A program made the position numbers and the translations under genes. Below the pieces are notes generated by a model. It worked only from the letters and a program-made list of their open reading frames with translations, did no database searches and was not told the DNA's origin. Below are positions 1-10,260 of a stretch of 64,000 nucleotides of DNA, one piece after another (the first letter of the stretch is position 1; each line of letters starts with the position of its first letter). Source of the DNA: Micromonosporaceae bacterium KJ-029 (lineage in GTDB: Bacteria; Actinomycetota; Actinomycetes; Mycobacteriales; Micromonosporaceae); the NCBI GenBank assembly GCA_005402585.1, contig BIFP01000004.1, forward strand, positions 1 to 64,000. Direction: 5' to 3'.

Positions 1-1
1 C

Positions 2-70
2 CGCTGGACCAACGCCACCGAACGCGGAACCGCCCGACGCATCAACGCCGAACGACTTATCACCACGTAG
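2..70 (+). CDS. C-terminal end of an unidentified ORF (5' truncated by window)
   Basis: An open frame enters from the left edge and ends at a TAG at 68-70; the visible residues are RWTNATERGTARRINAERL followed by ITT. The basic, Thr/Arg-rich tail could belong to a transposase or DNA-binding protein, but 22 residues are too few to identify it. It is included only because it is the gene body adjoining the window edge. Confidence 0.25.
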   Translation, partial: RWTNATERGTARRINAERLITT

Positions 71-128
71 CGATCCGGTTACCCGACAGTCTCTAACGGC
101 CTGCGGGTTGACCCAGTACGTTGCGAGC

Positions 129-162
129 AACTGGGGCGAGGCACGAATGCCTCGCCCCAGTT
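129..162. terminator. Strong hairpin, probable bidirectional terminator
   Basis: A perfect 14-bp stem (AACTGGGGCGAGGC at 129-142 pairing with 149-162) encloses a 6-nt loop. It lies 40 nt downstream of the lipoprotein stop (minus strand) and 59 nt downstream of the plus-strand ORF end at 70, so it is placed to end transcription from both sides. There is no long T-tract, which is common in actinobacterial terminators. Confidence 0.8.
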
Positions 163-201
163 ACTCTTCCGGCTCGGTTCACCGCGTCAGCGGTACCCTC
201 C

Positions 202-837
202 TCAGCGCAGCTTGTACGCCGTGGGAATGGTTTGCTTCACAGTGTTGCCACCGCTGTCTGCGGCGGTGATCCGCAGCCCGACCTCTTCGGGCGCCTGGTC
301 CCGCTTCGGATGGGTGATCTTTGCGGTGAAGGTATTCTTCCCGGCGGCCTGGGTTGGCGCCGGCTGCCAGGTGCGGCCACCGTCGACGCTGGACTCCACG
401 TGCAGCTCGGTCACCTGCGGCGGCGTGCTGATCCGCTCCTGGTAGTAGCCGACGACCGTGATCCGGTGGGTACCCGTCGCCTCGACCGTGTTGTCCAGGT
501 CAAGGCCCAGGTCGTAGCGCAGGAAGATCAGCGGTTCGGGCCGACACTCCCCGCTGTTCCCGATGACCTCGCCCATGCAGGGCTGCAACTCCGGAGCGTC
601 AGCCTCGGTCGCCGTCGCCGAGGTGTACTCCCACACCGTCTTGACGCCGTTGGTCTCCGCCTCGAACGTGTACCGGGCCGATTCTGCCGGCAGATCGTAC
701 GTGACGACATCGCCACCGACGGCGCATCCGAGCGCGAAGATCCCCATCGTTGCCAGCCCGGCGAGCGTTGCCTTTCGCCGCAACAATGGCGGCCTCGTGT
801 TCATCGCGTCAGTCTCCCTACTTGATTCGGCCCTCAT
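202..837 (-). CDS. Putative lipoprotein with Ig/Fn3-like domain
   Basis: The 211-residue product has a basic N-region (RPPLLRRK), a hydrophobic stretch and a lipobox-like LGC around residue 38, so it is likely a membrane-anchored extracellular lipoprotein. The remainder is beta-rich; VDGGRTWQPAPTQ and GLRITAADSGGNTVK resemble Ig/Fn3-like or PKD-type repeats seen in secreted actinobacterial proteins. The first ATG (835-837) overlaps the stop of the upstream protease gene as ATGA, which favours coupled translation. A second ATG at about 804 (MNTRPPLL) would give a more standard signal peptide and may be the true start. Function is unknown; a role as partner or substrate-binding accessory of the co-transcribed protease is inferred from the overlap only. 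Confidence 0.75.
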   Translation of the reverse strand: MRAESSRETDAMNTRPPLLRRKATLAGLATMGIFALGCAVGGDVVTYDLPAESARYTFEAETNGVKTVWEYTSATATEADAPELQPCMGEVIGNSGECRPEPLIFLRYDLGLDLDNTVEATGTHRITVVGYYQERISTPPQVTELHVESSVDGGRTWQPAPTQAAGKNTFTAKITHPKRDQAPEEVGLRITAADSGGNTVKQTIPTAYKLR

Positions 838-3800
838 CGCTGCCTGCCTGACGTCAGGGTCACCTGGTTGCTGGCCTTCTCGCTTCCGATGCCGTAGGAG
901 ATGGGCACCAGCCGGCGTTCGAGTTCGGTGCCGGACTCGTCGAAAAGCTTGAGGTCACAGGCAGACGGCTCGCAGTTGGCGATCTCGAAGAAGTATTCGG
1001 CGATGCCGGTGTTGTTGACGATGCCGATCATCGCCTGGCGGCCGCCGCTGCTGCTGGTCAGATACATGTTCGGGTAGAAGGTGTCGGCCTGCCGGCACCC
1101 TGCGCACAGCATTCCCGTGCTGAGGGTGAAGCCCGACGTGGTACGGACCTGCGGCACCGCACCGGGCACGGCGGGACCCGCGTTCCAGCGGACCGTCTGC
1201 TCCCTACCGGCCAGGATCTCCTGGCTTTCTTGCTGGCTGGGCCCGAGCACCGACGGCTCGGCGTAGTCAGCCCATGCCAATCCAAACTGGTTGATGGCGT
1301 TGTTCTGCCGGATGACGAACGTGGTGAGCGCGTGTTGCGTGTTCACATTCGGCAGGTTGACAGCCGACGGGGTCGGACCAGAGTTGGTCCACTGCGACCA
1401 CGTCAGTCCCGTAACCTCGCCTGACTGGGCGGCATGGAAGCGGTGGTCGACCCGGTCGACATCGCCGGGACGTACCCGATAAGGCAGGTTGTCCGTGACC
1501 CGACCGGCGCCGTGGAAGGCGAGGGCGTACACCTCCGGATCGGCGCTGCCGCCGACCAGGATCCGGACCGACGATGCCGGATCCGGCTTGGCGTTGATGC
1601 GCTCGATCAGCCGGTTGGCTTCATTCGCGGGTACGGTCACAATCGGCAGCGCGGCGTACGGTTCTATCGCCGGGCAGCTCTCCGGTCCATCCGGGCAGGT
1701 GATCGTGGGGGCGGGTACCTTGCCCAGCGTGAGCAGACCAGGCGGGCCAGCTACCAGTACCCCGATGGCACCCGCGGCGGCCGCGGCCGCCACCCGCTCA
1801 CGAAGCGCTTGGAAGTTGCAGTCCGTGGAGCAGATGTCGGTCGGCGTCAGCAGCACCAGCTTGCCCTTAGCGTCGATCTTGGCCAGATCATCGGCAGACC
1901 CGCTGCCGCCGTAGGCAACGGCCGTCGCCCCGCTGCTCGACAGTCGGGGAACCGGCAGTCGCACCGCCCGGCTGACCGTCGTCTCGTCCTCCGCCCACTG
2001 CTGGGTGCCGCCGGGCACCGAGACGTCCGGCGTGGCGTAGCGGGCAGCCAGGTTGAAGGAACTGCCCAGTCCGGTGACCTTCATGGTGACCGAGGGCGCC
2101 GTTCGCACCAGGTACGTGCTGTGGGACAAGGTGCCCGTGGTCACCTTGTCGGTCGGCAGGGCCCACCAGTTCGGGTCGTAGGCGCCGTACGCGGCCTCTT
2201 GTCGCGCCGTCATGGCCCATTTACCGGTCGTGGAGACCCGCTCGACCGTGTCGACCGCACCGTAGGTTTCGGTCGAATTCGGGGTATCCGCCTTGATCGG
2301 CTTGATCTTGCGCAGGTCAAGCTCGACCGTGGTCGCCTTGGTGAGCTTCACCTCCGCCGCCACCGGAACAGCCGAGTTCAGCTCGCCCCGCGCGTCGCGC
2401 CACGAGACGGCTACGGCGGCCGCGAAGGTGCCGCCGAACAGGGATGCGGTGAACCGCTCACCGCCGGGCGTAGTGATCGGGTCGTCGTGCAGGTTCACTT
2501 TGTCGTCCACCGGGATGATCACGGCATTGCCGTACGAGACGGAGGCGGCGCCGGCCGGTGGTACCACGTTGATGGTCAGCGCGAAGCGCTCCGGCTCCAG
2601 GAATGCGCTGACCCGGTTGGAGGCGCGCAAGGTGCCGTCAGCATCCCGCGCGGTCAGCGCGCCGCTGTAGGCGCCGTATGGGCCGCCGCGCTCCAGCACC
2701 CGGCCGTCCATGCCGACCGTGACGTCCGTCGTCGCGTGAGCGGGAACGGTCACCTCGTCAGGGCTGAGGGTGAACAGCCCTGCGGGAGCGGGCTGGCCGC
2801 CGGAGGCGATCGAGGTCGATAGCTTCAGCGTGACTGGCTGGTCGGTGTGGTTGGTGTAGGTGAGCGTCTTGGTCAGCGGTGAGTGGGGGTAGGCGTTCCG
2901 GCCGAAGTTGAGGCTTCCGCTGGCGATGATGCTCGGGTCGATGGCGCGGGCCACGTCGACCCGGCCAGCGCCCTGGGCGTACAGGTCGTGTCCGAGGTCC
3001 GTGGCAGTGGACATCAGGAACGCCTTGATCTCGTTGCCCGTGAGGTTCGGGTGCTTTTGGGCGATGATGGCCGCGGCTCCGGAAACGTGCGGGGTGGCCA
3101 TCGAGGTACCGCTGGCGGTGGTGTAGTGCTCGTTCACGACGGAGCCCATCGCGGTGCCGGCGGCCCGGGCCGCGATGATGTTGACGCCCGGGGCAGCGAT
3201 GTCCGGCTTTGCCGCGCCGTCGCCGACCCGCGGTCCGCGGCTGGAGAAGTCGGCCATGCCGTCTTCTTTGTCCACGGCCGCGACGGTCAGCGCCTCGTCG
3301 GCGGCACCGGGGGCGCCGACGGTGCCGCTGCTCGGTCCGGCGTTGCCGGCCGCGATGACGAAGAGCGTTCCGGTGCTGCGGCTAAGGTTGTTGACCGCCT
3401 CGCTCATCGGGTCGGTTCCGTCGGTGGCCCCGCCGCCGAGGCTCATGCTCACGATCTTGGCGCCGGTGTGGGCGGCCCACTCCATGCCGGCGATGACGGC
3501 GTCGTTGGGGCAGGAGCCGCCGTCGCTGCAGACCTTGCCGATCAGAAGCTTCGCTGCCGGCGCCACGCCCTTGCGCAGTCCGTCGGAGGCGGCACCGGTG
3601 CCGGCAATGGTGGCCGCCACGTGCGTGCCGTGCCCGTGCCCGTCCTTCGGGCCGGTCGGGTTGCCGGTGAAGTCGACCTGCTCGACGACCTTGCCGGCCA
3701 CGTCCGGGTGGTCGGCGTCGATGCCGGTGTCGAGCACCGCGACCGTCACACCGGCTCCGTCGTAGCCGCGGTCCCACGCGATCGGCGCGCCGATCTGCGG

Positions 3801-4520
3801 TACGGAGGCGTCGAGGTTGACCCGGGCAAGCTCGTTGAGCCACACCTTCTTGACCCCTGCCAGTGATCCGGCCGTTCTGGCGTAGGCCACGCTGGTGTCG
3901 TCCTTACCTCGCACCTCCTGCCACCACCGACCGTCAGCGTCGATGCTCAACGAGCGGGCGTTGATGCTGGCCAGAGTGGCCCCGGTCCGTGCACCAGCCA
4001 CCTGCGGTGCCTTCCGGCCCGCGACGTTCTCTGTGTAAGTGACCAGCACCGGCACTCGTCCGACGGTGCCTGTCGCGACGTGGGCGGCCAGCTTCACCAC
4101 GTCGAACAGCCCCCAGTCGAGCAGTCCGCGCCCGAGCAGCGACAGTGCGTCGTTCGGCACGACGTAAACGCTGCCCTTCCTGGTGATGGTGTGGAAGGTG
4201 ACGGCCTCGCCGTTGGGTCGGGGCGTGGCTTCGATGTCACGGACGATCGGCTTTCCGTCCATACCGATGCCGACCCGTACTTTGTCGCCGGTGATCAGGG
4301 TCAGCGGCAGGGTCGCGCCGGAGTTGGCCGCGACCTGAAGGACGTCGTCGCTGACGGTCATCGGCAAGCCTGTTGTTGCGACAGCCGCGGGCGGTGCTTG
4401 CTGGGCTGGCTCGGTCGCGTTGGCCGTGGACGTTGACACGACCATCCCGAAGATGGTCAGACCGACGGTTACGGCGCCCAAGCGTCGCCCGAGACGCGTC
4501 ATTGCCGGGCTTCGCCTCAT
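834..4520 (-). CDS. Secreted S8 (subtilisin-like) serine protease
   Basis: A 1,228-residue extracellular protease. It starts at ATG 4520 behind AGGAGG with 8-nt spacing. Residues 1-36 form a signal peptide (twin-Arg RRLG, hydrophobic core, cleavage near ANA). After a propeptide the S8 catalytic domain carries Asp264 (AVLDTGIDADHPD), His300 (GHGHGTHVAA) and Ser473 (SGTSMATPHVSG); all three triad residues are present. A PA-type (protease-associated) insert is probable around residues 890-980 (GVLVAGPPGLLTLG), and the C-terminal part is beta-rich. The size and layout are usual for the large multidomain S8 peptidases of Micromonosporaceae. It shares a 4-bp overlap with the downstream lipoprotein gene. 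Substrate is not predictable from sequence. Confidence 0.95.
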   Translation of the reverse strand: MRRSPAMTRLGRRLGAVTVGLTIFGMVVSTSTANATEPAQQAPPAAVATTGLPMTVSDDVLQVAANSGATLPLTLITGDKVRVGIGMDGKPIVRDIEATPRPNGEAVTFHTITRKGSVYVVPNDALSLLGRGLLDWGLFDVVKLAAHVATGTVGRVPVLVTYTENVAGRKAPQVAGARTGATLASINARSLSIDADGRWWQEVRGKDDTSVAYARTAGSLAGVKKVWLNELARVNLDASVPQIGAPIAWDRGYDGAGVTVAVLDTGIDADHPDVAGKVVEQVDFTGNPTGPKDGHGHGTHVAATIAGTGAASDGLRKGVAPAAKLLIGKVCSDGGSCPNDAVIAGMEWAAHTGAKIVSMSLGGGATDGTDPMSEAVNNLSRSTGTLFVIAAGNAGPSSGTVGAPGAADEALTVAAVDKEDGMADFSSRGPRVGDGAAKPDIAAPGVNIIAARAAGTAMGSVVNEHYTTASGTSMATPHVSGAAAIIAQKHPNLTGNEIKAFLMSTATDLGHDLYAQGAGRVDVARAIDPSIIASGSLNFGRNAYPHSPLTKTLTYTNHTDQPVTLKLSTSIASGGQPAPAGLFTLSPDEVTVPAHATTDVTVGMDGRVLERGGPYGAYSGALTARDADGTLRASNRVSAFLEPERFALTINVVPPAGAASVSYGNAVIIPVDDKVNLHDDPITTPGGERFTASLFGGTFAAAVAVSWRDARGELNSAVPVAAEVKLTKATTVELDLRKIKPIKADTPNSTETYGAVDTVERVSTTGKWAMTARQEAAYGAYDPNWWALPTDKVTTGTLSHSTYLVRTAPSVTMKVTGLGSSFNLAARYATPDVSVPGGTQQWAEDETTVSRAVRLPVPRLSSSGATAVAYGGSGSADDLAKIDAKGKLVLLTPTDICSTDCNFQALRERVAAAAAAGAIGVLVAGPPGLLTLGKVPAPTITCPDGPESCPAIEPYAALPIVTVPANEANRLIERINAKPDPASSVRILVGGSADPEVYALAFHGAGRVTDNLPYRVRPGDVDRVDHRFHAAQSGEVTGLTWSQWTNSGPTPSAVNLPNVNTQHALTTFVIRQNNAINQFGLAWADYAEPSVLGPSQQESQEILAGREQTVRWNAGPAVPGAVPQVRTTSGFTLSTGMLCAGCRQADTFYPNMYLTSSSGGRQAMIGIVNNTGIAEYFFEIANCEPSACDLKLFDESGTELERRLVPISYGIGSEKASNQVTLTSGRQR

Positions 4521-4986
4521 CTCTTGGCCTCCTGCCAGGATTCGATTACGAATTCGCCTTTGGTGTGCCGTGTGGAGCGCATAAAGATCCTCCTGCCACT
4601 AGTCCAGAGCCGTTGGGAAACGGCCGGTGCAGCTGGGTTGGGCAATCACGCTCTGACCATGGGCCTCCTCGCTAGAGCGGCTCGTACTCGCCGACAACGT
4701 CGACGGTGCTCGCACCGTCTTTCGGCGAGGCGTCCGTTGAGTTGGTTGGCGCTTCTGCCGTTTCCTCGTTGTCCTTCGCACCAGGTGGCAGCCCCGCAGA
4801 GCTGTCTGATGCCTCCGGCGTAGGGCGTTGTGCTGGCAGCATGAGAACAGTGTGCGATCAAGCCGGCTGGGGCTCGATCAGTCAAGTTAGTGATTTAAAT
4901 CTTTTACTTGCCTGCGGCTTTTTTTTCGTACTGCCGGAAGCGCAGCCCCAGCGTTGCTCTTCAATGTCCGGTTTGATCATGGTTTG
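4521..4986. other. Intergenic region upstream of the protease gene; no gene seen
   Basis: This 466-bp stretch separates the protease start from an ISAs1 remnant. It includes an AT-rich patch at about 4885-4930 (TTTAAATCTTTTA and a T-run) that is atypical for the window. It must contain the protease promoter: TTGACT (minus strand, 4880-4885) is a possible -35 but the matching -10 is weak. Short ORFs here have no recognisable product. Confidence 0.5.
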
Positions 4987-6196
4987 TTAGATGCCGTAGA
5001 CGGCGAAGGTGCCCGTACGGTCGTTGAGGTCGCGGCGGGCGTGGGCGATGTTGGCGCGCCCGGCGCGGCGGAAGGTGTTGAAGGCAAGATTGCGGAAGGT
5101 GGCCACGGCTCGTGGGGCGGTGCCGGTCCGCAGCTGGGAACTGTCCTCGTGGAAGGTCACGTCACCAGTCCGATATAGACGCTTATCCACGGTCCAAGGC
5201 CCGCGGGCGTAGTCGTCGAGGTGCTCCGGGCTGGCCTGCCCGGCATCGAGGCTGACGATGCCGTGGATGATCTCCTTCCACGTGCGGACACCGTCGAGGC
5301 AGCCGGTGTCGGGCGCAGCCGGAACACTTGCCGAGCGTTGGGGAACAGAGCGTCGTCGCAGGCGGCGACGCGCAGGGTTCGGCGTTCGGTGCGTCCGTGT
5401 CCCCAGTCGTCGGTGACGCTCATGCTGTCGGCGAACTCGGTGTCGGCACCCGGACGGCAACGTCTGATCGGCCTGCAGCGCGGGCCGCTGGTTCCCCTTC
5501 AAGATCAGCACGTAGTGGGCGTTTCATCGCCCGGTGATCAGCCGGGCGGTCCTCTTGCTGGTATGCACAGTATCGAGCGTGAACATCAGGCCGGCCACGT
5601 CCAACGGTGCGAGGAGGTCGGCGATCACCACGTTCTCGCCGCGCTTGTCCGGGACCTGCCGTTGCCCCAGAATCACCCCCGCGCTCGCGGGCGACCGCTG
5701 CGACCACGAACACCTGTCCGGTCGCAGTACGGGTACCGTGCAACAGTTTCCATCGAGCGCGGCGACGGGCAGCAGCCCGACCAACGCCGGATGGGTGAGC
5801 GCCCGCGCTGCGGCGGTGCTGCTCACGGCCGGCTCGCCATCAGCGGTGACGATGACCGGTAGCGAGGCGTCACCACGGGCGACGTCAGCGGCGTATCCGC
5901 AGGTCGCCGTGTCGAGAGCGCCACCACCCAGACCAGCCAGGACCCGACGGAACGACCGTTCGCTGGGCATCAGTTCCGGCCGGTCAGCGGGTTGAACCGG
6001 GCTCCGAGACGGAGCAGAACATCCTGCGGGGTACGCGCCGCCAACTGCCGGATCGCAGCCACGCAGTCGTCACCCACCACAAAGTAGCGCAAGCCGTCAG
6101 GGCCAAAATCAACACCAGTGGATGCCGAAGACCCCGCAACCGGCGTGGGTCTGGCACCTGCCGCAACTGCTCCAGCAGCAACGACACCAACGACAA
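4987..6196 (-). pseudogene. ISAs1-family transposase, multiply frameshifted
   Basis: Three consecutive minus-strand frames together give an ISAs1-type transposase. The N-terminus is at 6196-5984 (LLEQLRQVPDPRRLRGLRHP, then LALTACATL), the middle at 5970-5524 (MPSERSFRRVLAGLGGGALD and NCCTVPVLRPD region) and the C-terminus at 5511-4987 ([20 protein letters not shown]). These are the conserved blocks of the family's DDE transposase, which would cut and join the element's ends. At least two frameshifts make it inactive. Its 5' end abuts an IS5-family fragment on the other strand, indicating nested or successive insertions. Confidence 0.85.
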
Positions 6197-6261
6197 CGGA
6201 TCGGCCGCACCGGGGTCAGGGGGAAGCCGTCAGGGATGAAAAGGGCGGAAGGGAAGTCCTC

Positions 6262-6758
6262 GGTCGGTCCCGTGGCGGATTGACCAAGCTGCACCTGGCC
6301 GCTGCCCGTCGTTGCCGTCCGATCGCCCGGCACACCGCCTGCGGACAGCGGACAGACTGCACCAGCTTCACGCAGGTCATGGCCGCTATACAGATCCCCG
6401 CCGGGTCGGTCGGCCGCGTACCCGCCCCCGGGCATGTCCTGACTGACAAGGCGTACAGCTCGAAGGCCATCCGCGATCACCTGCGCCGCCGCGGCATCAA
6501 GGCCACCATCCCGATCAAGGCTGACCAGGCGGCCAACCGCCGCAAGAAGGGCTCTCGCGGCGGCCGGCCACCGGCTTTCGATCGGGAGCGCTACAAGCAG
6601 TGCAATACCGCCGAACGGGCGTTCAACAAGCTCAAGCGGTTCCGGGCGGTCGCGACCAGGACGACAAGCGCGACCTCATGGACCGGGCCACCGTCGACAT
6701 CGCCACGATGAAGATCTGGCTACGCGACCTCAACGAATATCCGCGAAGCACGGCCTAG
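6262..6758 (+). pseudogene. IS5-family transposase, 5'-truncated and frameshifted
   Basis: The C-terminal two thirds of an IS5-type DDE transposase are recognisable: GRSRGGLTKLHLAA, VLTDKAYSSKAIRDHL and NTAERAFNKLKRFRAVATR (the Y/N-x-x-E-R type glutamate block). The reading frame shifts near 6655, and the tail MDRATVDIATMKIWLRDLN continues in another frame to TAG at 6756-6758. The N-terminal part is missing at the junction with the ISAs1 remnant near 6200-6260. It is inactive debris. Confidence 0.8.
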
Positions 6759-6878
6759 ACACCCGAAAGATCATCAGAGTCACGCTCGTCCCACAACTCC
6801 CACCCTGCCCAGTCCTCAACACGGACAGAACACCTCAAGCTGGAACAACGCCGGGCCGCGCTGCCGGGGCGGGTGAAT

Positions 6879-9806
6879 TTATTCGTCCCGGGCCGATGTG
6901 CGGGTCCCTTCCGCGACGAGGCCGAGTTCCACGATCTTGAGGGCGAGCGCCGTCCGCGAGTCCACCCGCAGCTTGCGCATGGCCGACCGCAATTGGCTGG
7001 CAACGGTCTGTGTGGACACCACCAGCGCGTCGGCGATCTGCCGGTTTGTCCGCCCGCCGACCAGCAGGCGAGCAACTTCCACCTCGCGAGGGGACAACCG
7101 GCTGCCATAGCTGGGCCGGCCGCGACCCCGCGCCGCGCTGGCTTTCCACCCATACTCCTGCAGGGTTTGCGAGATCCGGTCGACGTCGTTTCGGGCACCC
7201 AGCCTCGCCAAGGCCTGCGCCGTGCCGGAGAGCATCGGCAAGGCGTCCCCATGTTGGCTGGCGGCGAGCAGGCAGTGGGCATGGCGCTCGCGGGAGAGCA
7301 ACGCATCGTACGGGCGGGGCAATGCCCGCCAGGCTTCGGTCGCTTTTGCGAACAGGGCCGCGGCGTGGGTGGCCTGCCCGCGGGCTTGGGCGAGGATCGC
7401 GTGGCATAGTGTCAGGGATGCTTGCGGTGCCGGTGCGTGTGTGCGCCCCAACGCGTGTTGGAACGCGGTGATCAGGTCGTCGGCTTGGTCGAGCCGGCCG
7501 GCGGCAACCAGAGCGTCGACCCGCGCCGGTGCGATCTCGGTGCCGCGAGGCCAGATTCCGTTACGTATCGTTATATCGCCGGACCTCTCGGTGATACTGA
7601 GTGCTTCGTCGATACAGCCGTCGCGAAGCCGCAGTTGGGCCAGCGCCGCCGCGGATTCGATGCGTTGCTGGTCGTCCCTGCCAGCGAGGAGCAGAAGCCG
7701 TTCGGCCTGTGCCCGGTCTCCGGTGACGGCATGCAGCAGGCCCGCCACGAGGGCCGCCTCGCGCTGGTCTTTCAGCCACAGCTCGTCGTGTGCGTCCACG
7801 AGTGCGGCGACGCGGTCCGCCAGTCCGTCCCAGGCGCCGCTGAACCAGTCCAGGTGCGCCTGGGTCGACGCAATGGTGCCGAGCAACCCCTGAAATTGGT
7901 GCCTGTCGGCAAGGTCTCTGGCCTTGGCCAGTCGCAGGCGGGCCTCGTCGTATCGACCCCAGCGCATCGCTGCCTCGGCGATGTTGGTTTGGCTGATCGC
8001 GATCAGCCCCACCTTGCTCGGGTTAGCGCTGTCCTCCGGAAGCTGCTGCACTTCGGCCCAAACGGTCTCCTCACCGAGCATAAGTAGCGCGAAGGCCCGT
8101 TCCTGAAGCAGACGTAGCCGCTCGTACGGCGTGATCGACAGCGTGGCCGCTGGCGCCTCCCTTAGCCAACGTAGATGCTCCTCGGCTGGCCGGCCGGTGC
8201 CAAGGGACATGGCAAGGAAGACCCGTGCTCGCGCCGCCTCGAGCGAGTCCGGTGCCAGATGGGCTACCGCTCGTTCGATCTCGAGTCGCCCTTCCTCCCA
8301 GGCGCCCGCCACCATGAGGACCCGGCCGAGTTGAAAACGCACCGCTGCTTCCTGCGGTAACGTCAGCGTTTCCTTCTGCAGGGCTGACCGCAGGATATCG
8401 ACAATGTCCGAATAGGGGTCTGCGTCGGGCAATGGCTGGAACTGGATCTTCGTCACGAGTCGTACCAGCGATTCGACCGGCAGCGCAGCGGTGGTGACCA
8501 GCCTGTGCAGCAGGAGCGCGGCCGTGACCACGTCACCGGATTGTGCGGCGAGGTCGGCTGCCTGTTCGGCGTATCGGCACCATCCCTCGGTCTCGCCAGC
8601 CTGCCGGAAGTGGTGGGCAAGTTGCGCTGCCGGTGGCAGCGCCGATCCCTCCAGCGCCCTGCCGGCCCGCAGGTGCATGAGGTGGCGTTCCTGCACCGGG
8701 ATGGCCTCATACACTGCGCGGCAGGCCAAGGAGTGGCGGTACGACACCTGCCCACGCCCATCCTCGCGCAGCAGCCCGCAACCGACCGCCTCGGCCGCGG
8801 CGGCGCTGGCTCGCTCCGGCGGCAGATCGGTGACCGCGTTGAGGATCACGTGATCGGCTGGGGCGACGAGCACTGCGGCGGCGTGCAGGACGGTCAGGGT
8901 ATCCGGCTGCAGCCCTGCGACACGTTCCAGCACGGCGTCTCGGATCGTCGGTGGCACCTCGATGTGAGCCAGACGGCGACGGGCCCAGCCGCCAGCAGAG
9001 TGGATTAGGTCGGCGCGTTCGTGCATGAGTCGTACCGACTGCTCCATCGCCAGGGGCACGCCGTCGGTACGTAGGTGCAGAAAGGTTGCGAACTCGGCAG
9101 ATACCTGCTCGTTGGCCAGCATGGAGGAGATGAACGCTGCCGTTTCATCGATTGTGAGCGGTTCGAGTGCCATCCTGGACAGATGAGCGTCGGCGGGCAG
9201 TCGAGAAGACAACCGCAGGAGTAACGAGTCGGGTGGAAGCTCCTCCGGCCGGTAGGTCACGACTATGCTCGCTGGCTGGGGCCGGCGTGAGACCAGGAAC
9301 AGCAGGAATTCCAGGGTGGCGTCGTCAGCCCAGTGGACGTCCTCTAGGGCCAGCACCGCTACTTCGAGACGACCGAGCAGTTCGACAAAGGCACGGAAGA
9401 GCCGGTGCCGGGCGGCCGTCGGATCCTCGAGCGGTTCCGGCGCCGGTGGCAGGTCGGCGGCCCATTCGGGAAACAATGGCCGGAGTGCGCCAGCGAGGCC
9501 GCTTAGCCGCAGGCCGGCGACGTTACCAACTCCTTCGCGTATCGCGTCGACCACTGCGCCGAGGGTGTACGGCTCGCGCAGGGGTGGGCAGGAACCGACG
9601 AGGGCCCGGTAGCCCTGACCGGACGGGAATGTCACAAGTTCCCGCAACAGCCGGGTCTTACCGATGCCCGCCTCCCCTTCGATCAGAACCACGGCGGGCG
9701 ATCGTCCGAGTGCGACGCGCAGCGTCTGCAGGTGCCGGTCCCGCCCGACAAAGCGGGGTGCGGAGATTGCTGGTAGTTGACGGAAATCGGTGGTGATGGT
9801 GTCCAC
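6879..9806 (-). CDS. LuxR-family (LAL-type) transcriptional regulator with AAA ATPase domain
   Basis: A 975-residue large ATP-binding LuxR regulator. It starts with GTG (9804-9806) behind GGAGG. The N-terminal ATPase module has Walker A GEAGIGKT at residues 44-51 and Walker B-like VAVLALEDVHWADD near 150-165. The middle is helical and TPR-like (many LARA/EEA repeats). The C-terminal HTH_LuxR is at about 903-965 (SPREVEVARLLVGGRTNRQI, VSTQTVASQLRSAMRKL). Such proteins act as cytosolic activators that sense a ligand through the ATPase/TPR part. No target gene is adjacent; both flanks are IS debris, so its regulon cannot be inferred. A good sigma70-type promoter precedes it. Confidence 0.93.
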   Translation of the reverse strand: MDTITTDFRQLPAISAPRFVGRDRHLQTLRVALGRSPAVVLIEGEAGIGKTRLLRELVTFPSGQGYRALVGSCPPLREPYTLGAVVDAIREGVGNVAGLRLSGLAGALRPLFPEWAADLPPAPEPLEDPTAARHRLFRAFVELLGRLEVAVLALEDVHWADDATLEFLLFLVSRRPQPASIVVTYRPEELPPDSLLLRLSSRLPADAHLSRMALEPLTIDETAAFISSMLANEQVSAEFATFLHLRTDGVPLAMEQSVRLMHERADLIHSAGGWARRRLAHIEVPPTIRDAVLERVAGLQPDTLTVLHAAAVLVAPADHVILNAVTDLPPERASAAAAEAVGCGLLREDGRGQVSYRHSLACRAVYEAIPVQERHLMHLRAGRALEGSALPPAAQLAHHFRQAGETEGWCRYAEQAADLAAQSGDVVTAALLLHRLVTTAALPVESLVRLVTKIQFQPLPDADPYSDIVDILRSALQKETLTLPQEAAVRFQLGRVLMVAGAWEEGRLEIERAVAHLAPDSLEAARARVFLAMSLGTGRPAEEHLRWLREAPAATLSITPYERLRLLQERAFALLMLGEETVWAEVQQLPEDSANPSKVGLIAISQTNIAEAAMRWGRYDEARLRLAKARDLADRHQFQGLLGTIASTQAHLDWFSGAWDGLADRVAALVDAHDELWLKDQREAALVAGLLHAVTGDRAQAERLLLLAGRDDQQRIESAAALAQLRLRDGCIDEALSITERSGDITIRNGIWPRGTEIAPARVDALVAAGRLDQADDLITAFQHALGRTHAPAPQASLTLCHAILAQARGQATHAAALFAKATEAWRALPRPYDALLSRERHAHCLLAASQHGDALPMLSGTAQALARLGARNDVDRISQTLQEYGWKASAARGRGRPSYGSRLSPREVEVARLLVGGRTNRQIADALVVSTQTVASQLRSAMRKLRVDSRTALALKIVELGLVAEGTRTSARDE

Positions 9807-9874
9807 AGCCGCCCCTCCGGTAGATCACCGGTTTCGCCGACTCTGGCCTGGAGGCTAGTCCACGTCGACGAATT

Positions 9875-9904
9875 TCTATAGATTACGGAACGGTAACTTG
9901 TCAA
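9875..9904 (-). promoter_or_regulatory. Sigma70-type promoter of the LuxR gene
   Basis: On the minus strand TTGACA (9899-9904) is followed after 18 bp by TATAGA (9875-9880), or after 17 bp by CTATAG. Transcription would begin about 60 nt upstream of the GTG start at 9806. This is one of the closest matches to the vegetative consensus in the window. Confidence 0.7.
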
Positions 9905-9988
9905 ACCCCCGAAACTCGGCGACCCAGTGATGTGGCGTGACCCTGCGGTACAGCTACCGGCCGCCTTGGCGCTCGCGGGCGGGCCCAC

Positions 9989-10260
9989 TCAACAGGGCGG
10001 GCTCATGGAGATGTCGATCTCGTCCTGTCGGGTGTTACCGGCGTTGTCCGTCACCCGCAGAGCGAGCCGGCCTCCGACGACGCCGCATCCGACGACGCAC
10101 AACCGGACCGTCGGGTTCGGGAGGGTCGCGATCTGCACGCCGTTGTCGAGCCACCACCGCCAACGGACCGCTCTGAGGGTCGGACAGTAACTGCCGAGGG
10201 TTCATTGTGGTAGAAGCCGCCCGCGTCGCTGTCGTTGGCGCACTGCAGCGCGCCGTTTCG
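9989..10260 (-). pseudogene. C-terminal remnant of a secreted Ig-like domain protein
   Basis: Read on the minus strand, the frame ending at TGA 9989-9991 encodes RWWLDNGVQIATLPNPTVRL, then CVVGCGVVGGRLALRVTDN and AGNTRQDEIDISMSPPC. This looks like the last beta-sandwich repeat of an extracellular enzyme or protease. Upstream, after a frameshift near 10195, another frame gives LQCANDSDAGGFYHNEPSAV, probably continuing the same domain. No start is present. It is a decayed gene end, similar in style to the lipoprotein at 202-837 but not visibly a copy. Confidence 0.55.

Noticed and set aside
1434..2822. 462-residue plus-strand ORF opposite the protease gene
   Set aside because: Arg/Gly-rich shadow of the S8 protease frame; no start signal or domain.
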